Assembly (NCBI GenBank): GCA_937919795.1
Contig: CALFOA010000197.1
Coordinates: forward strand, 1 to 12,322
DNA from: an uncultured Neisseria sp.
GTDB lineage: Bacteria > Pseudomonadota > Gammaproteobacteria > Burkholderiales > Neisseriaceae
Reading direction: 5' to 3'
DNA: 12,322 nt
This document shows, piece after piece, positions 1 to 7,200 of the stretch. Every line of letters begins with the position of its first letter. The stretch's first letter is position 1. The notes beneath the pieces were generated by a model, which worked only from the letters and a program-made list of their open reading frames with translations, searched no databases and was not told where the DNA came from. The position numbers and the translations under genes were made by a program.

Positions 1-1017
1 GCTTTGTGCGAACGCCAAGGTCAGTAGGGCGGTGAGCAGTAAAAAGGCGGCATGAACGCTTTTGATGTTGAAACGTGTGCCGAGAAAACCGATCAGCACG
101 GCGCCGAACATGGAACCGATATTCATCCAGATGCCGACACGAATACCTTGTTCGGCAGACATGCCCGCATTGTTGAGGAGTTTTGGTGTCCAGCTGAGGA
201 TGCAGTAAAACGCAAACATCACCAGAAAAAAGGCAGCCCAAATCAGCAGGGTAGGTGCCGTTTTTTCGGCACCGAACAGACTGCCAAAGCTGGAGGCAGT
301 ACGGTGGTCGGCCGTTGTTTTTTCAGGCAGGGTTTCGGGAGGCGTTAAATTAAGTTTGCGCGCGAGCTGTTTGATTTTGTCTAAAGCATTGTGCGGCTGT
401 TTGGACGATAGAAATTCCATCGATTCGGGCAACCACAGCCACACCACTAGGGTAAAGACAACAGAGAGTACGCCGCCGAACAGAAATACCGATTGCCAAC
501 CGTAGGCTTTAATCAAATACATCGATACCAAACCGCCACCGGTTGCACCTAGGCCGTAACCGGCCGATTGCAGGCTGATGGTTAGGCTGCGCCATTTGGC
601 AGATGAATATTCGCTGGTCAGCACATTGCTGCTGGCCAGAATGCCGCCGATACCGATGCCGGTAATAAAGCGCAGGATGCCCAGTTGTAATGCCGAGGTG
701 CTGAGGCCGCTGAAAATCATGCCAATCGATACAATTGCTAAAGACAGCATAATCACCGGCTTACGCCCGAATTTATCCGCTTGCGGCGCCAGCAGTAAAG
801 AGCCTGCCGCCATGCCGAATAAGCCTGAGCTGAGTAACAGACCAATCTGCGAGCCGGACAGCCCCCATTCCTTGGATACCGCTGAGGCGGTAAATGCCAT
901 CACCAAAACATCAAAACCATCGATAACATTCAGGCAGATGCAGATGGCGACGACCAGCCATTGAAAGCCGTTCATGGGTTTATTATCAACTTGCTGCTTC
1001 AACGTTGTTGCATTCAT
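1..1017 (-). CDS. MFS aromatic acid:H+ symporter (AAHS type), C-terminus cut off
   Basis: This open frame runs from an ATG at 1017 to the window edge, giving the first 339 residues of an inner-membrane transporter (the family is usually about 440-450 residues, so roughly the last 100 are missing). Helix 1 carries DGFD (residues 33-36), the acidic motif typical of AAHS carriers such as PcaK, BenK and VanK. The helix 2-3 loop carries the MFS signature around DKFGRKP (81-87), helix 4 has the RFITGIGIGG stretch (116-125), and LPES (196-199) follows helix 6, before the long cytoplasmic loop. An AGGAA ribosome site lies at 1024-1028. It is divergent from vanA across a shared 369-base control region, so the likely substrate is vanillate or a related aromatic acid (VanK-like). 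The substrate is inferred from context; PcaK-like uptake of 4-hydroxybenzoate or protocatechuate is the main alternative. The family call is firm. Confidence 0.88.
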   Translation of the reverse strand, partial: MNATTLKQQVDNKPMNGFQWLVVAICICLNVIDGFDVLVMAFTASAVSKEWGLSGSQIGLLLSSGLFGMAAGSLLLAPQADKFGRKPVIMLSLAIVSIGMIFSGLSTSALQLGILRFITGIGIGGILASSNVLTSEYSSAKWRSLTISLQSAGYGLGATGGGLVSMYLIKAYGWQSVFLFGGVLSVVFTLVVWLWLPESMEFLSSKQPHNALDKIKQLARKLNLTPPETLPEKTTADHRTASSFGSLFGAEKTAPTLLIWAAFFLVMFAFYCILSWTPKLLNNAGMSAEQGIRVGIWMNIGSMFGAVLIGFLGTRFNIKSVHAAFLLLTALLTLAFAQS

Positions 1018-1094
1018 GATTTTTTCCTGATGATAAAGAGTGTGCTTGTATTCGGTTTCTGCATTGGTTTGGGAAGTACTGATTTTGTAAAAAA

Positions 1095-1123
1095 ACGATA
1101 GCGAAATTGAGTACAAAAATCAA
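1095..1123 (-). promoter_or_regulatory. Candidate promoter for the transporter gene
   Basis: Read on the minus strand, TTGATT (1118-1123) and TATCGT (1095-1100) are separated by exactly 17 bases. Each matches four of six consensus positions of a sigma-70 promoter. Transcription would start near 1088, giving a leader of about 70 bases before the ATG at 1017. The inverted repeat TGAGT-N10-ACTCA overlaps the -35 box, which would suit repression. This is inference from consensus matching in AT-rich DNA, where chance hits are common. Confidence 0.35.
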
Positions 1124-1270
1124 CTCATACTGTTTATATTCTCAATATTATTGATTTTGTTTGTTTTAACAACCTGTTTTAATTGGATATTAATTTATTG
1201 TTTTATTTGTATTTTGTTTTGTTTTGATTGGTCCTTGAGGGCTGGTTGTGTGTTTTTTATATATAGTTGG

Positions 1271-1299
1271 TTGACACTATAGCAAGTTGTCGATTAAAT
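1271..1299 (+). promoter_or_regulatory. Candidate promoter for vanAB
   Basis: A perfect TTGACA (1271-1276) is followed after 17 bases by TTAAAT (1294-1299, four of six matches to TATAAT). The start point would be near 1306, leaving a leader of about 80 bases before vanA. The imperfect inverted repeat TTGACA-N11-TGTCGA covers the -35 box and most of the spacer, a common position for a repressor operator. In known vanAB systems expression is induced by vanillate through a GntR-type repressor, VanR; whether that applies here cannot be seen. Confidence 0.45.
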
Positions 1300-1386
1300 T
1301 TTCAGTATAAAAATGCTGATGTTGTCTCAAAATGTCTAGGCAGCATCCAGTAGAAAAATAATCATACAGCAAAGGAGTACTTAACC

Positions 1387-2445
1387 ATGACCACCACCTT
1401 TATCCGTAATGCTTGGTATGTTGCCGCTCGTAGCGAAGAAATAGCCGATAAACCATTAGGGCGCACGATCTGCAACGAGAAAATTGTATTGTTCCGCAGC
1501 AAAGACGGTATCGCTGCGGTTGAAGATTTTTGTCCACACCGCGGAGCGCCATTGTCTTTGGGGTTTGTGCGCGATGGCAGCTTGGTATGCGGTTATCACG
1601 GCCTGGAAGTTGATTGTCAAGGCAAGCCTCAATCCATGCCTATGCAGCGTGTGCAGGGCTTTCCTTGTATCCGTTCTTATGCGGTGGTGGAGAGATACGG
1701 CTTTATCTGGTTTTGGGCAGGCGACAAGGAAAAGGCTGACGAAACATTGTTGCCATATTTAGAATGGGCGGAAAGCGAAGAATGGGCTTACGGTGGCGGG
1801 CTTTTCCACATTAATGCCGATTATCGTTTGATGATTGATAATTTGATGGATTTAACTCATGAAACTTATGTTCATGCCAATAGTATTGGGCAAAAGGAGA
1901 TTGATGAAACCCCGTTGAAAACAACAGTCAATGGCGATGTGGTGACACTTGAACGTAAAATGGATAATGTTTATGCGCCACCGTTTTGGCAAACATGTAT
2001 GCGTTCCAAAGGATTGGATGAGCATCAGCTAGTTGATCGTTGGCAGCGCTGCCATTTCCACTTACCGAGTAATGTTCATATTGAAGTAGGGGTCGCCGAA
2101 GCCGGGCAGGGTGGTTATCAGGCACCCGATCAGCATAAAGTGTCGAGTATTGTGGTTGATTTCATCACGCCCGAAACGGGCACCTCTCATTGGTATTTCT
2201 GGGGAATGGCGCGAAATTTTAACGTGGATGATGAAGAAACCACCCGCCAGATTCGCGAAGGACAAGGCAAAATCTTCAGCGAAGATTTGGAAATGTTGGA
2301 ACGGCAACAGCAAAATCTAACGGAACACCCCGAACGTCGTCTACTCATGCTCAACATCGATTCAGGTGGTGTGCAGGCACGCAAAATCATCGATAAAAAA
2401 ATTCAGGCTGAAAAACAGGCAACAGGAGCAAATCATGAAAGTTAA
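1387..2445 (+). CDS. vanA: Vanillate O-demethylase, oxygenase subunit (Rieske non-heme iron)
   Basis: This 352-residue protein is the terminal oxygenase that removes the O-methyl group of vanillate, giving protocatechuate plus formaldehyde, with electrons from VanB. The Rieske [2Fe-2S] site is complete: C49-x-H51 and C68-x2-H71. The mononuclear iron motif D155-x2-H158-x4-H163 is present, and D300 is the probable third iron ligand by comparison with dicamba monooxygenase. Long stretches, such as CPHRGAPLSLGFVRDG and LMIDNLMDLTHETYVHA, match my memory of Pseudomonas VanA nearly residue for residue, and the length is typical. A strong AAAGGAG site lies at 1371-1377, nine bases before the ATG. 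The end overlaps vanB by 11 bases, indicating translational coupling. The exact methoxy-aromatic substrate (vanillate, syringate, veratrate) is inferred from similarity. No frameshift or missing residue is seen. Confidence 0.95.
   Translation: MTTTFIRNAWYVAARSEEIADKPLGRTICNEKIVLFRSKDGIAAVEDFCPHRGAPLSLGFVRDGSLVCGYHGLEVDCQGKPQSMPMQRVQGFPCIRSYAVVERYGFIWFWAGDKEKADETLLPYLEWAESEEWAYGGGLFHINADYRLMIDNLMDLTHETYVHANSIGQKEIDETPLKTTVNGDVVTLERKMDNVYAPPFWQTCMRSKGLDEHQLVDRWQRCHFHLPSNVHIEVGVAEAGQGGYQAPDQHKVSSIVVDFITPETGTSHWYFWGMARNFNVDDEETTRQIREGQGKIFSEDLEMLERQQQNLTEHPERRLLMLNIDSGGVQARKIIDKKIQAEKQATGANHES
2424..2428 (+). promoter_or_regulatory. Ribosome binding site fixing the vanB start
   Basis: AGGAG sits six bases before the ATG at 2435, inside the end of vanA. 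It marks this ATG as the vanB start even though the same frame stays open upstream to 2366. The protein then begins where known VanB proteins begin. Confidence 0.8.
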
Positions 2446-3382
2446 AATTGCCGATATCCGCCCCTGCGGCAACCGAATCAAATTGTTGACTTTGGTGCCG
2501 GAGGGTAACGGTAGCCTGCCGGAATTCAGTGCAGGCGCCCATATTGATTTACATTTGGCGAATGGACTCATCCGCCAGTATTCACTCTGCGACTATCCTG
2601 TTCAGAACAACCAATACAGGATTGCCGTGTTGAGAGAAGATGAATCGCGTGGCGGTTCGCACTATATTCATGATGATTTAAAGGTTGGTGATACGGTTGA
2701 AATCAGTGAACCGCGTAATCTTTTTCCGCTGGCCGAACAGCAGAACCGTGCCTTACTGTTTGCCGGAGGTATCGGCATTACGCCGCTGATTGCTATGTTT
2801 GAAGCATTGCAACAGCAGGGTGTTGAGGTGAAACTCTATTATTTTTGCCGTAGTGAGGCGGATGCTGCTTTTTTGGAGCGTTTGCAGCAAGCTGATGCAA
2901 ACGGCAAAGTGGAAATTTGCTGCCAAAGCCCGCGCACCTCACCTGAATTGCTGTTGCGGATGATAGAGGAACCTGCTGAAGGCCTACACCTTTATACTTG
3001 CGGGCCGTTAGGTTTCATGGATGCGGTGTTTCAGACAGCCGAAGCAAAAGGTTGGCCGGCGGATCATTTGCACCGCGAGCTGTTTCAGGCCGCCCCTATC
3101 GATGAATCAGCCAATCAACCGTTTCAAATCCAAATCGCCAGTGACGGTACAGTGATCGATGTTCCTGCTGATAAAAGCATCACGCAGGTGTTGGAAGAGT
3201 ACGGTTATTTTGTTCCGGTTTCCTGTGAAGAGGGGATTTGTGGCACTTGCTTGACCAACTTGCTTAGTGGTGACGTATTACACCGAGATCAGTTTCTAAC
3301 TGAAGAAGAACGCCGTGAAGGAAAAATCTTTACACCTTGCTGTTCGCGCGCCCGTTCCGGAATGCTGATTTTGGATTTGTAG
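2435..3382 (+). CDS. vanB: Vanillate O-demethylase, ferredoxin reductase subunit
   Basis: This 315-residue cytoplasmic reductase passes electrons from NAD(P)H through flavin and a [2Fe-2S] cluster to VanA. Domain order is that of class IA (phthalate dioxygenase reductase-like) reductases. A flavin-binding barrel carries RQYS (47-50), a nucleotide-binding fold carries GGIGITP (111-117) and YTCGP (187-191), and a C-terminal plant-type ferredoxin domain has cysteines C264-x4-C269-x2-C272 and C302. Length and the ending (CCSRARSGMLILDL) fit Pseudomonas VanB. The gene overlaps vanA by 11 bases and shares its transcript. A degenerate uptake-sequence-like string, GGCTGTCTGAA on the minus strand, lies at 3030-3040. 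All cofactor residues are present, so the enzyme should be functional. Confidence 0.95.
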   Translation: MKVKIADIRPCGNRIKLLTLVPEGNGSLPEFSAGAHIDLHLANGLIRQYSLCDYPVQNNQYRIAVLREDESRGGSHYIHDDLKVGDTVEISEPRNLFPLAEQQNRALLFAGGIGITPLIAMFEALQQQGVEVKLYYFCRSEADAAFLERLQQADANGKVEICCQSPRTSPELLLRMIEEPAEGLHLYTCGPLGFMDAVFQTAEAKGWPADHLHRELFQAAPIDESANQPFQIQIASDGTVIDVPADKSITQVLEEYGYFVPVSCEEGICGTCLTNLLSGDVLHRDQFLTEEERREGKIFTPCCSRARSGMLILDL

Positions 3383-3434
3383 CAGCTGTTTAATAAGGCC
3401 TTATTGCAGGCTTGAAGTGTTCGTCAATGCAAAT

Positions 3435-3500
3435 AAATGCCTGTCTGAAAAGTTGTTAGCTTCGCAGAAACTCACTTTGTCCGTTTTCAGACAGGCATTT
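3435..3500. terminator. Inverted TGCCTGTCTGAA pair, likely bidirectional terminator
   Basis: Two perfect 17-base arms (3435-3451 and 3484-3500) enclose a 32-base loop. Each arm contains the 12-base uptake sequence TGCCTGTCTGAA (3438-3449 plus, 3486-3497 minus), the form I know as the Neisseria wadsworthii dialect. It lies between convergent genes, vanB ending at 3382 and the META lipoprotein gene ending at 3575, and arms flanked by A and T runs suit termination in both directions. The loop is longer than in a classical intrinsic terminator, so efficiency is uncertain. The repeat itself is certain. Confidence 0.75.
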
Positions 3501-3543
3501 GCTTGTTGAAAATAGTTATAAATAATGGCTTTTTTGACGATTG

Positions 3544-3555
3544 AGGCTGTCTGAA
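3544..3555 (+). repeat. Variant DNA uptake sequence AGGCTGTCTGAA
   Basis: This 12-mer differs at one base from the AG-type uptake sequence AGGCCGTCTGAA, and its last eight bases equal those of the TGCCTGTCTGAA type. It lies 19 bases beyond the stop of the lipoprotein gene, and CTGAA-N5-TTCAG (3551-3565) could form a weak hairpin there. Confidence 0.5.
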
Positions 3556-3574
3556 AAAGCTTCAGGGTAAGGTT

Positions 3575-3988
3575 TTACTGCTTATCCGCACGTTGGCCGC
3601 GAACCACGGTATGCCCTTGCTCATCAAGCAGTTCTAAAGCCTCGCCTTGAAAACGGTATTGTTTGACTTTCGGCAATGCCTGCCCCAAACGCTGTTCGGT
3701 ATCCATATCCACGCAGGCCATTAGTGTGGAAGCTACCGCGCCGAATTGAAGCTGTTGGTTGTCAGAAAGAGTATAACTGCCAAACAAAGTGTTGCAGCCG
3801 GTTTTGGCGTTAAACCGCTTTTCATCACGATCCAAGGTGAGCTTCGCTTGCGGATTTTGCACGGCTTGGCCGCCGATTGCGGTAATCTGCCAAGAGCCGT
3901 AGGGAGATGCTGCATCGTCAGAAGCCGAGGGACTTTGCGTGATACAGGCACTTAACAACATGGGCAGAAAAAGTGATTTAATGTTCAT
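3575..3988 (-). CDS. META/HslJ-like domain lipoprotein
   Basis: This 137-residue protein has a short lipoprotein signal with lipobox L12-S13-A14-C15, then a Ser/Ala/Asp-rich linker, then a single META (HslJ) domain from about residue 29 to 130. Family marks are GSWQITAIGG (31-40), the GCN motif in KTGCNTLFGSY (62-72), and ASTLMAC with C92. C65 and C92 may pair. It is expected to be exported and lipid-anchored in a membrane facing the periplasm. HslJ proteins are linked to heat and novobiocin tolerance in E. coli, but the molecular function of the domain is not established, so none is assigned. I chose the ATG at 3988 rather than one at 4063 because AAAGGA lies five bases upstream, the signal peptide begins there, and the extra 25 codons would lie partly inside the adjacent MITE-like element. 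Confidence 0.85.
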   Translation of the reverse strand: MNIKSLFLPMLLSACITQSPSASDDAASPYGSWQITAIGGQAVQNPQAKLTLDRDEKRFNAKTGCNTLFGSYTLSDNQQLQFGAVASTLMACVDMDTEQRLGQALPKVKQYRFQGEALELLDEQGHTVVRGQRADKQ

Positions 3989-3993
3989 GGCTA

Positions 3994-3999
3994 TCCTTT
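3994..3999 (-). promoter_or_regulatory. Ribosome binding site of the META lipoprotein gene
   Basis: AAAGGA on the minus strand, five bases before the ATG at 3988, decides the start codon. The longer open frame beginning at 4063 has no comparable site. Confidence 0.7.
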
Positions 4000-4018
4000 C
4001 ACGGGTGAATGCAACATT

Positions 4019-4048
4019 GATATAGGGTTGTTTAGGGTAAACTGACAA
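4019..4048 (-). promoter_or_regulatory. Hybrid promoter with -35 box inside the MITE-like repeat end
   Basis: On the minus strand TTGTCA (4043-4048, five of six matches) lies 18 bases from TATATC (4019-4024, four of six matches). The -35 box is part of the terminal inverted repeat of the element at 4033-4240, while the -10 box is in the flanking DNA. The start would fall near 4012, about 24 bases before the lipoprotein ATG, with the ribosome site in between. The arrangement is plausible but rests on consensus matching only. Confidence 0.4.
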
Positions 4049-4240
4049 TTCATATATCATCATCTTTTTCGCGCTAAAAACGCATCTACTGCGTTAAAAA
4101 TGCTCGCAAGGTGTCCAACCTTGCTGTGCTGGCTGGTTTTACTAGCGTAGCGTGTAAAACCGCCCTCTTTGAGTAATTGCCTTGTATCTGCGCTTTTATC
4201 GCAAAAAATCTGCATAATTCTGAATTGTCAATTTACCCTA
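4033..4240. mobile_element. MITE-like non-coding element with 20-bp terminal inverted repeats
   Basis: The ends, TAGGGTAAACTGACAATTCA (4033-4052) and TGAATTGTCAATTTACCCTA (4221-4240), are inverted copies matching at 19 of 20 positions. The 208-bp unit encodes nothing convincing. Inside are three short hairpins: AACGCA/TGCGTT (4079-4095), GCAAGGT/ACCTTGC (4106-4124) and GGTTTTAC/GTAAAACC (4135-4161). A TA dinucleotide at both outer edges could be a duplicated TA target, as made by Tc1/mariner-IS630 elements, but a palindromic TA cannot be told apart from repeat sequence. It sits between the SNF2 gene end (4269) and the lipoprotein gene. I do not recognise it as Correia/NEMIS, whose ends differ. 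It could also be the decayed remnant of a larger insertion sequence. Confidence 0.6.
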
Positions 4241-4268
4241 GGCTACGGTCAACGTTTCGTTCTTCAAA

Positions 4269-7200
4269 TTACGCAAACAACTGCCGTACTTCATCCAGAT
4301 CAAACGATTTCTTCTCTTCATCCACGCTGACGATGCTGTCGGCGATGCTTTGTTTTTTCTGCTGCAAGGCTAAGATTTTTTCTTCGATGCTGTCGCGGCA
4401 GATCATGCGGTAAGCCATGACATGTTTGGTTTGGCCGATGCGGTAGCAACGGTCGACGGCTTGGTTTTCTACTGCCGGGTTCCACCACGGATCGACGATA
4501 AACACGTAATCGGCTTCGGTGAGGTTCAGCCCGGTGCCGCCGGCTTTGGTGCTGATCAGGAACACGCGGATGTGGTGGTTGCTTTGGAAGTTTTCTACTT
4601 TTTCCTGCCGTTTACGGCTGCGGCCGTCGAGGTATTCGTAGGCGATTTGTTCGGCTTTCAGGCGGCTTTCGATCAGCGACAGCATTTTGACAAAGCTGGA
4701 AAACACCAGAATTTTGTGTTGACCGGTTTTCTCTTTGATGTTTTCCATCAAAGTATCGAGCTTAACCGATTCGCTGCCGTAATCGGCATCTTCCAGCATG
4801 GCAGGGCTGTTGCAGATTTGGCGCAGCTTGGTGAGGCCTTCGAGAATCGAGAGTTGCGATTTGCTGATGCCGTCTGCCCCGATTTTGTTTAACAAATATT
4901 CCCGGTATTGTTTTTTTACTGTTTCATACACTTTGCGCTGGCCTTTACCCATTTCGCAGTAAATCACGCTTTCGGTTTTCGGCGGCAGCTCGGTGGCGAC
5001 TTGCTCTTTGGTGCGGCGCAGGATAAACGGGTTGACGATTTTGGCCAGCAGCGCGGCGCTGTCGGCATCTTTGTTTTTATCAATAGTATCGGCGAATTCT
5101 TTTTTGAAATGGGCGTTGCTGCCCAGCAGGCCGGGGTTGAGGAAGTTGAATTGGGCGTATAAATCGAAGGTGTTGTTTTCAATCGGCGTGCCGCTCAGAA
5201 TCAGGCGGTTGTAGGCTTTCAACAGGCGGCAGGCTTTATAGCGTTGCGAGAGCGGGTTTTTAATGGCCTGGCTTTCATCGAGAATAGCATAGTAAAACTC
5301 ATATTCTTTCAGTAAATCAATATCTTGAATCAAGGTGCCGTAAGTGGTCAGCACCGCATCGTAGGCGGCGAAATGGGAAGTATCTTTCAGACGGCCTGCG
5401 CCGGTGTAGTCCAATACTTTCAGATCGGGGCAGAATTTTTCGATTTCGGCCTGCCAGTTGAACACCAAGGTGGTCGGCGCCACAATCAGGCTGGGCTGGT
5501 CGGGCTGCTGCGTGGTTTTCAGATAATGCAGAAAAGCGATGGCTTGCAGGGTTTTGCCCAAGCCCATGTCGTCGGCCAGGCAGCCGCCCAAACGGTTTTG
5601 GTGCAGAAAGGCCAGCCAGTTGAGGCCGTATTGCTGATAGGGGCGCAAACGGGCGTTGAGGCCGTCGGCCAATTGGATGTCGGGTTGGGCGGAGAGGTAG
5701 TGCAGACGTTGCTTGCGCTGGTATAAATCGTGCAAAAAGGCAGGTTTGTCTTCTAAGGTTTCATACAATTCGTCGATGATGCCGAATTGGAAGTGGCTCA
5801 GGCGGATGCTGTCTTTTTTCACTTCGCCTGTCTGAAAATAATGGGCGAAGCGATTCAGCCACTCTTCGGGCAGCATACCGCGTGAACCCTCGCTGAGGGT
5901 GATGTAGTTTTGCTTTTTTATGAAGGCTTTTTGAATGTCTTTCAGGCTGACGCTTTCATCGCCGTAGCGGATATCGATTTGCAGATCGAACCAGTCTGCA
6001 CCCGCTTCGGCGCGCATTGATAAGCTCGGTTTGTTGAGGTTGTAGGGAAACTTCAGGTTTTGTGCGCCCAAAAGCTCAATACCGTTTTGTTTGAGGTGGT
6101 CGGCAAAATCGATGAACCAAAAGTTTTCCACCAATTGCTCGGGGTTCAAAAAATAATGGCCGCCCGCATCGGTGAATGACGGATGCAGATGTTCAAACTC
6201 GGCGATAAAAGCTTGTTCCGCCGCTTCATCGCGGGGATGGCGGTGAAAGCGGCCGTTTTCATCTAAAGAGACGCGCTGCTCGCGGCCGGGTAGTTCAATC
6301 AGCTTGTCGTGATACTGGGCGGCAGGGCGAAACTGCACTAAACCGTCGTTTTCGTTCACATAAACCTGTTTTTGAAACGCTGTTTGTTTTTCAGACAGGC
6401 TTTTATGCTCGATAAAATCACGACTTTTAATTTCATAGCGCTTGCCCATCGGCTCTATCACGGCGGTTTGCAGTGCGGCTGCGTGTTGTTTCAAGACGGC
6501 GATGCTCGGATGGAGGGTGGCTCGTATGATGTCGGCGGCGGTTTGCGCATCGGGATAGTGGGTTAGCGTTTGGCCGTACAAAATAAAAAACGGGGTGACT
6601 GCTGAGTGCAAGCGCTTGGCGGCATAGGTTTTGCCGCCAGCATGGATGCGGGCTTCCATGCGGTAAACGGCATCATCGTCTTGCAGGCGGTATTCCAAAC
6701 CGGCCGGTTCGGCAGCAATATTCAGCGGGATAAGGTTTTTGCGTGCGTAAGAAGTGGAGTATTGTTCGCTGCGGCTGTACAGCGCATAAACCGGCAACTC
6801 GGGGTATTTTTCCAGCAGGCGGTTGAAGGGATCAACCATGCCGCTCAGTTGCAGTACATTGCCGCCGCGGCTGAAGCGGGCGAGTGCCACCATCATTTTC
6901 TGCACGGTATTCCAAATATCCAGCGCCTGTTCTTCCACATCATCGCCAAACAGCAAATCGGTGCTGTTGTAGGGGGTGATTTCTTTAAATGCAGTGGCCA
7001 GCTCGCCTTGCTTATTGTATTTGCCTTGTACCAGCGTTAAGCCATCAAAAAGGCCGTCTGAAACTTCCACCACCAAAGCCACACCGTAAACCGGCTTCAT
7101 CACTTTGGGCTGCCGCTCGATCATGGTGCGATCGGCATAGTTGAAATCCAGCGGCATCAGGTCGGGGACTTTGTTGATGATGTGTAAGCCGTTTTCATTC

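Larger units (their letters stand above)
1018..1386. other. AT-rich divergent regulatory region between transporter gene and vanA
   Basis: This 369-base gap holds no convincing gene. It is strongly AT-rich, with a T-rich plus strand from about 1140 to 1262 (repeated TTTTGTTT-like runs). It contains one candidate promoter in each direction. A short inverted repeat, TGAGT-N10-ACTCA (1108-1127), overlaps the leftward -35 box, and TTGACA-N11-TGTCGA (1271-1293, five of six pairs) spans the rightward -35 box and spacer. Either could be an operator. ATTGGAT at 1182-1188 resembles half of the vanillate-repressor operator I recall from Caulobacter (ATTGGATCCAAT), but the second half is not there. No regulator gene is visible in the window. 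Confidence 0.6.

Noticed and set aside
52..964. Two plus-strand open frames at 52-348 and 578-964
   Set aside because: Both are antisense to the MFS transporter, which has clear family motifs on the minus strand through this region.
2366..2434. Longer vanB start at 2366
   Set aside because: It would run 80 bases into vanA in another frame and add 23 residues absent from VanB proteins. The ATG at 2435 has AGGAG six bases upstream and matches the family's N-terminus.
3435..3500. Reading the 17-bp inverted repeat as a CRISPR or attachment-site pair
   Set aside because: Both arms are explained by the 12-base uptake sequence plus flanking A/T runs; there is no array and no integrase nearby.
4033..4240. 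Correia/NEMIS repeat
   Set aside because: The terminal repeats do not resemble the TATAGTGGATTAA-type Correia ends, and the internal sequence differs.
4177..4413. A 78-codon plus-strand open frame spanning the MITE end and the SNF2 3' end
   Set aside because: It has no ribosome site, spans two unrelated segments, and overlaps the SNF2 coding region antisense.
4422..5726. Several plus-strand open frames of 73 to 156 codons
   Set aside because: All are antisense to the intact SNF2 ATPase core, whose motifs are unmistakable in the minus strand frame.
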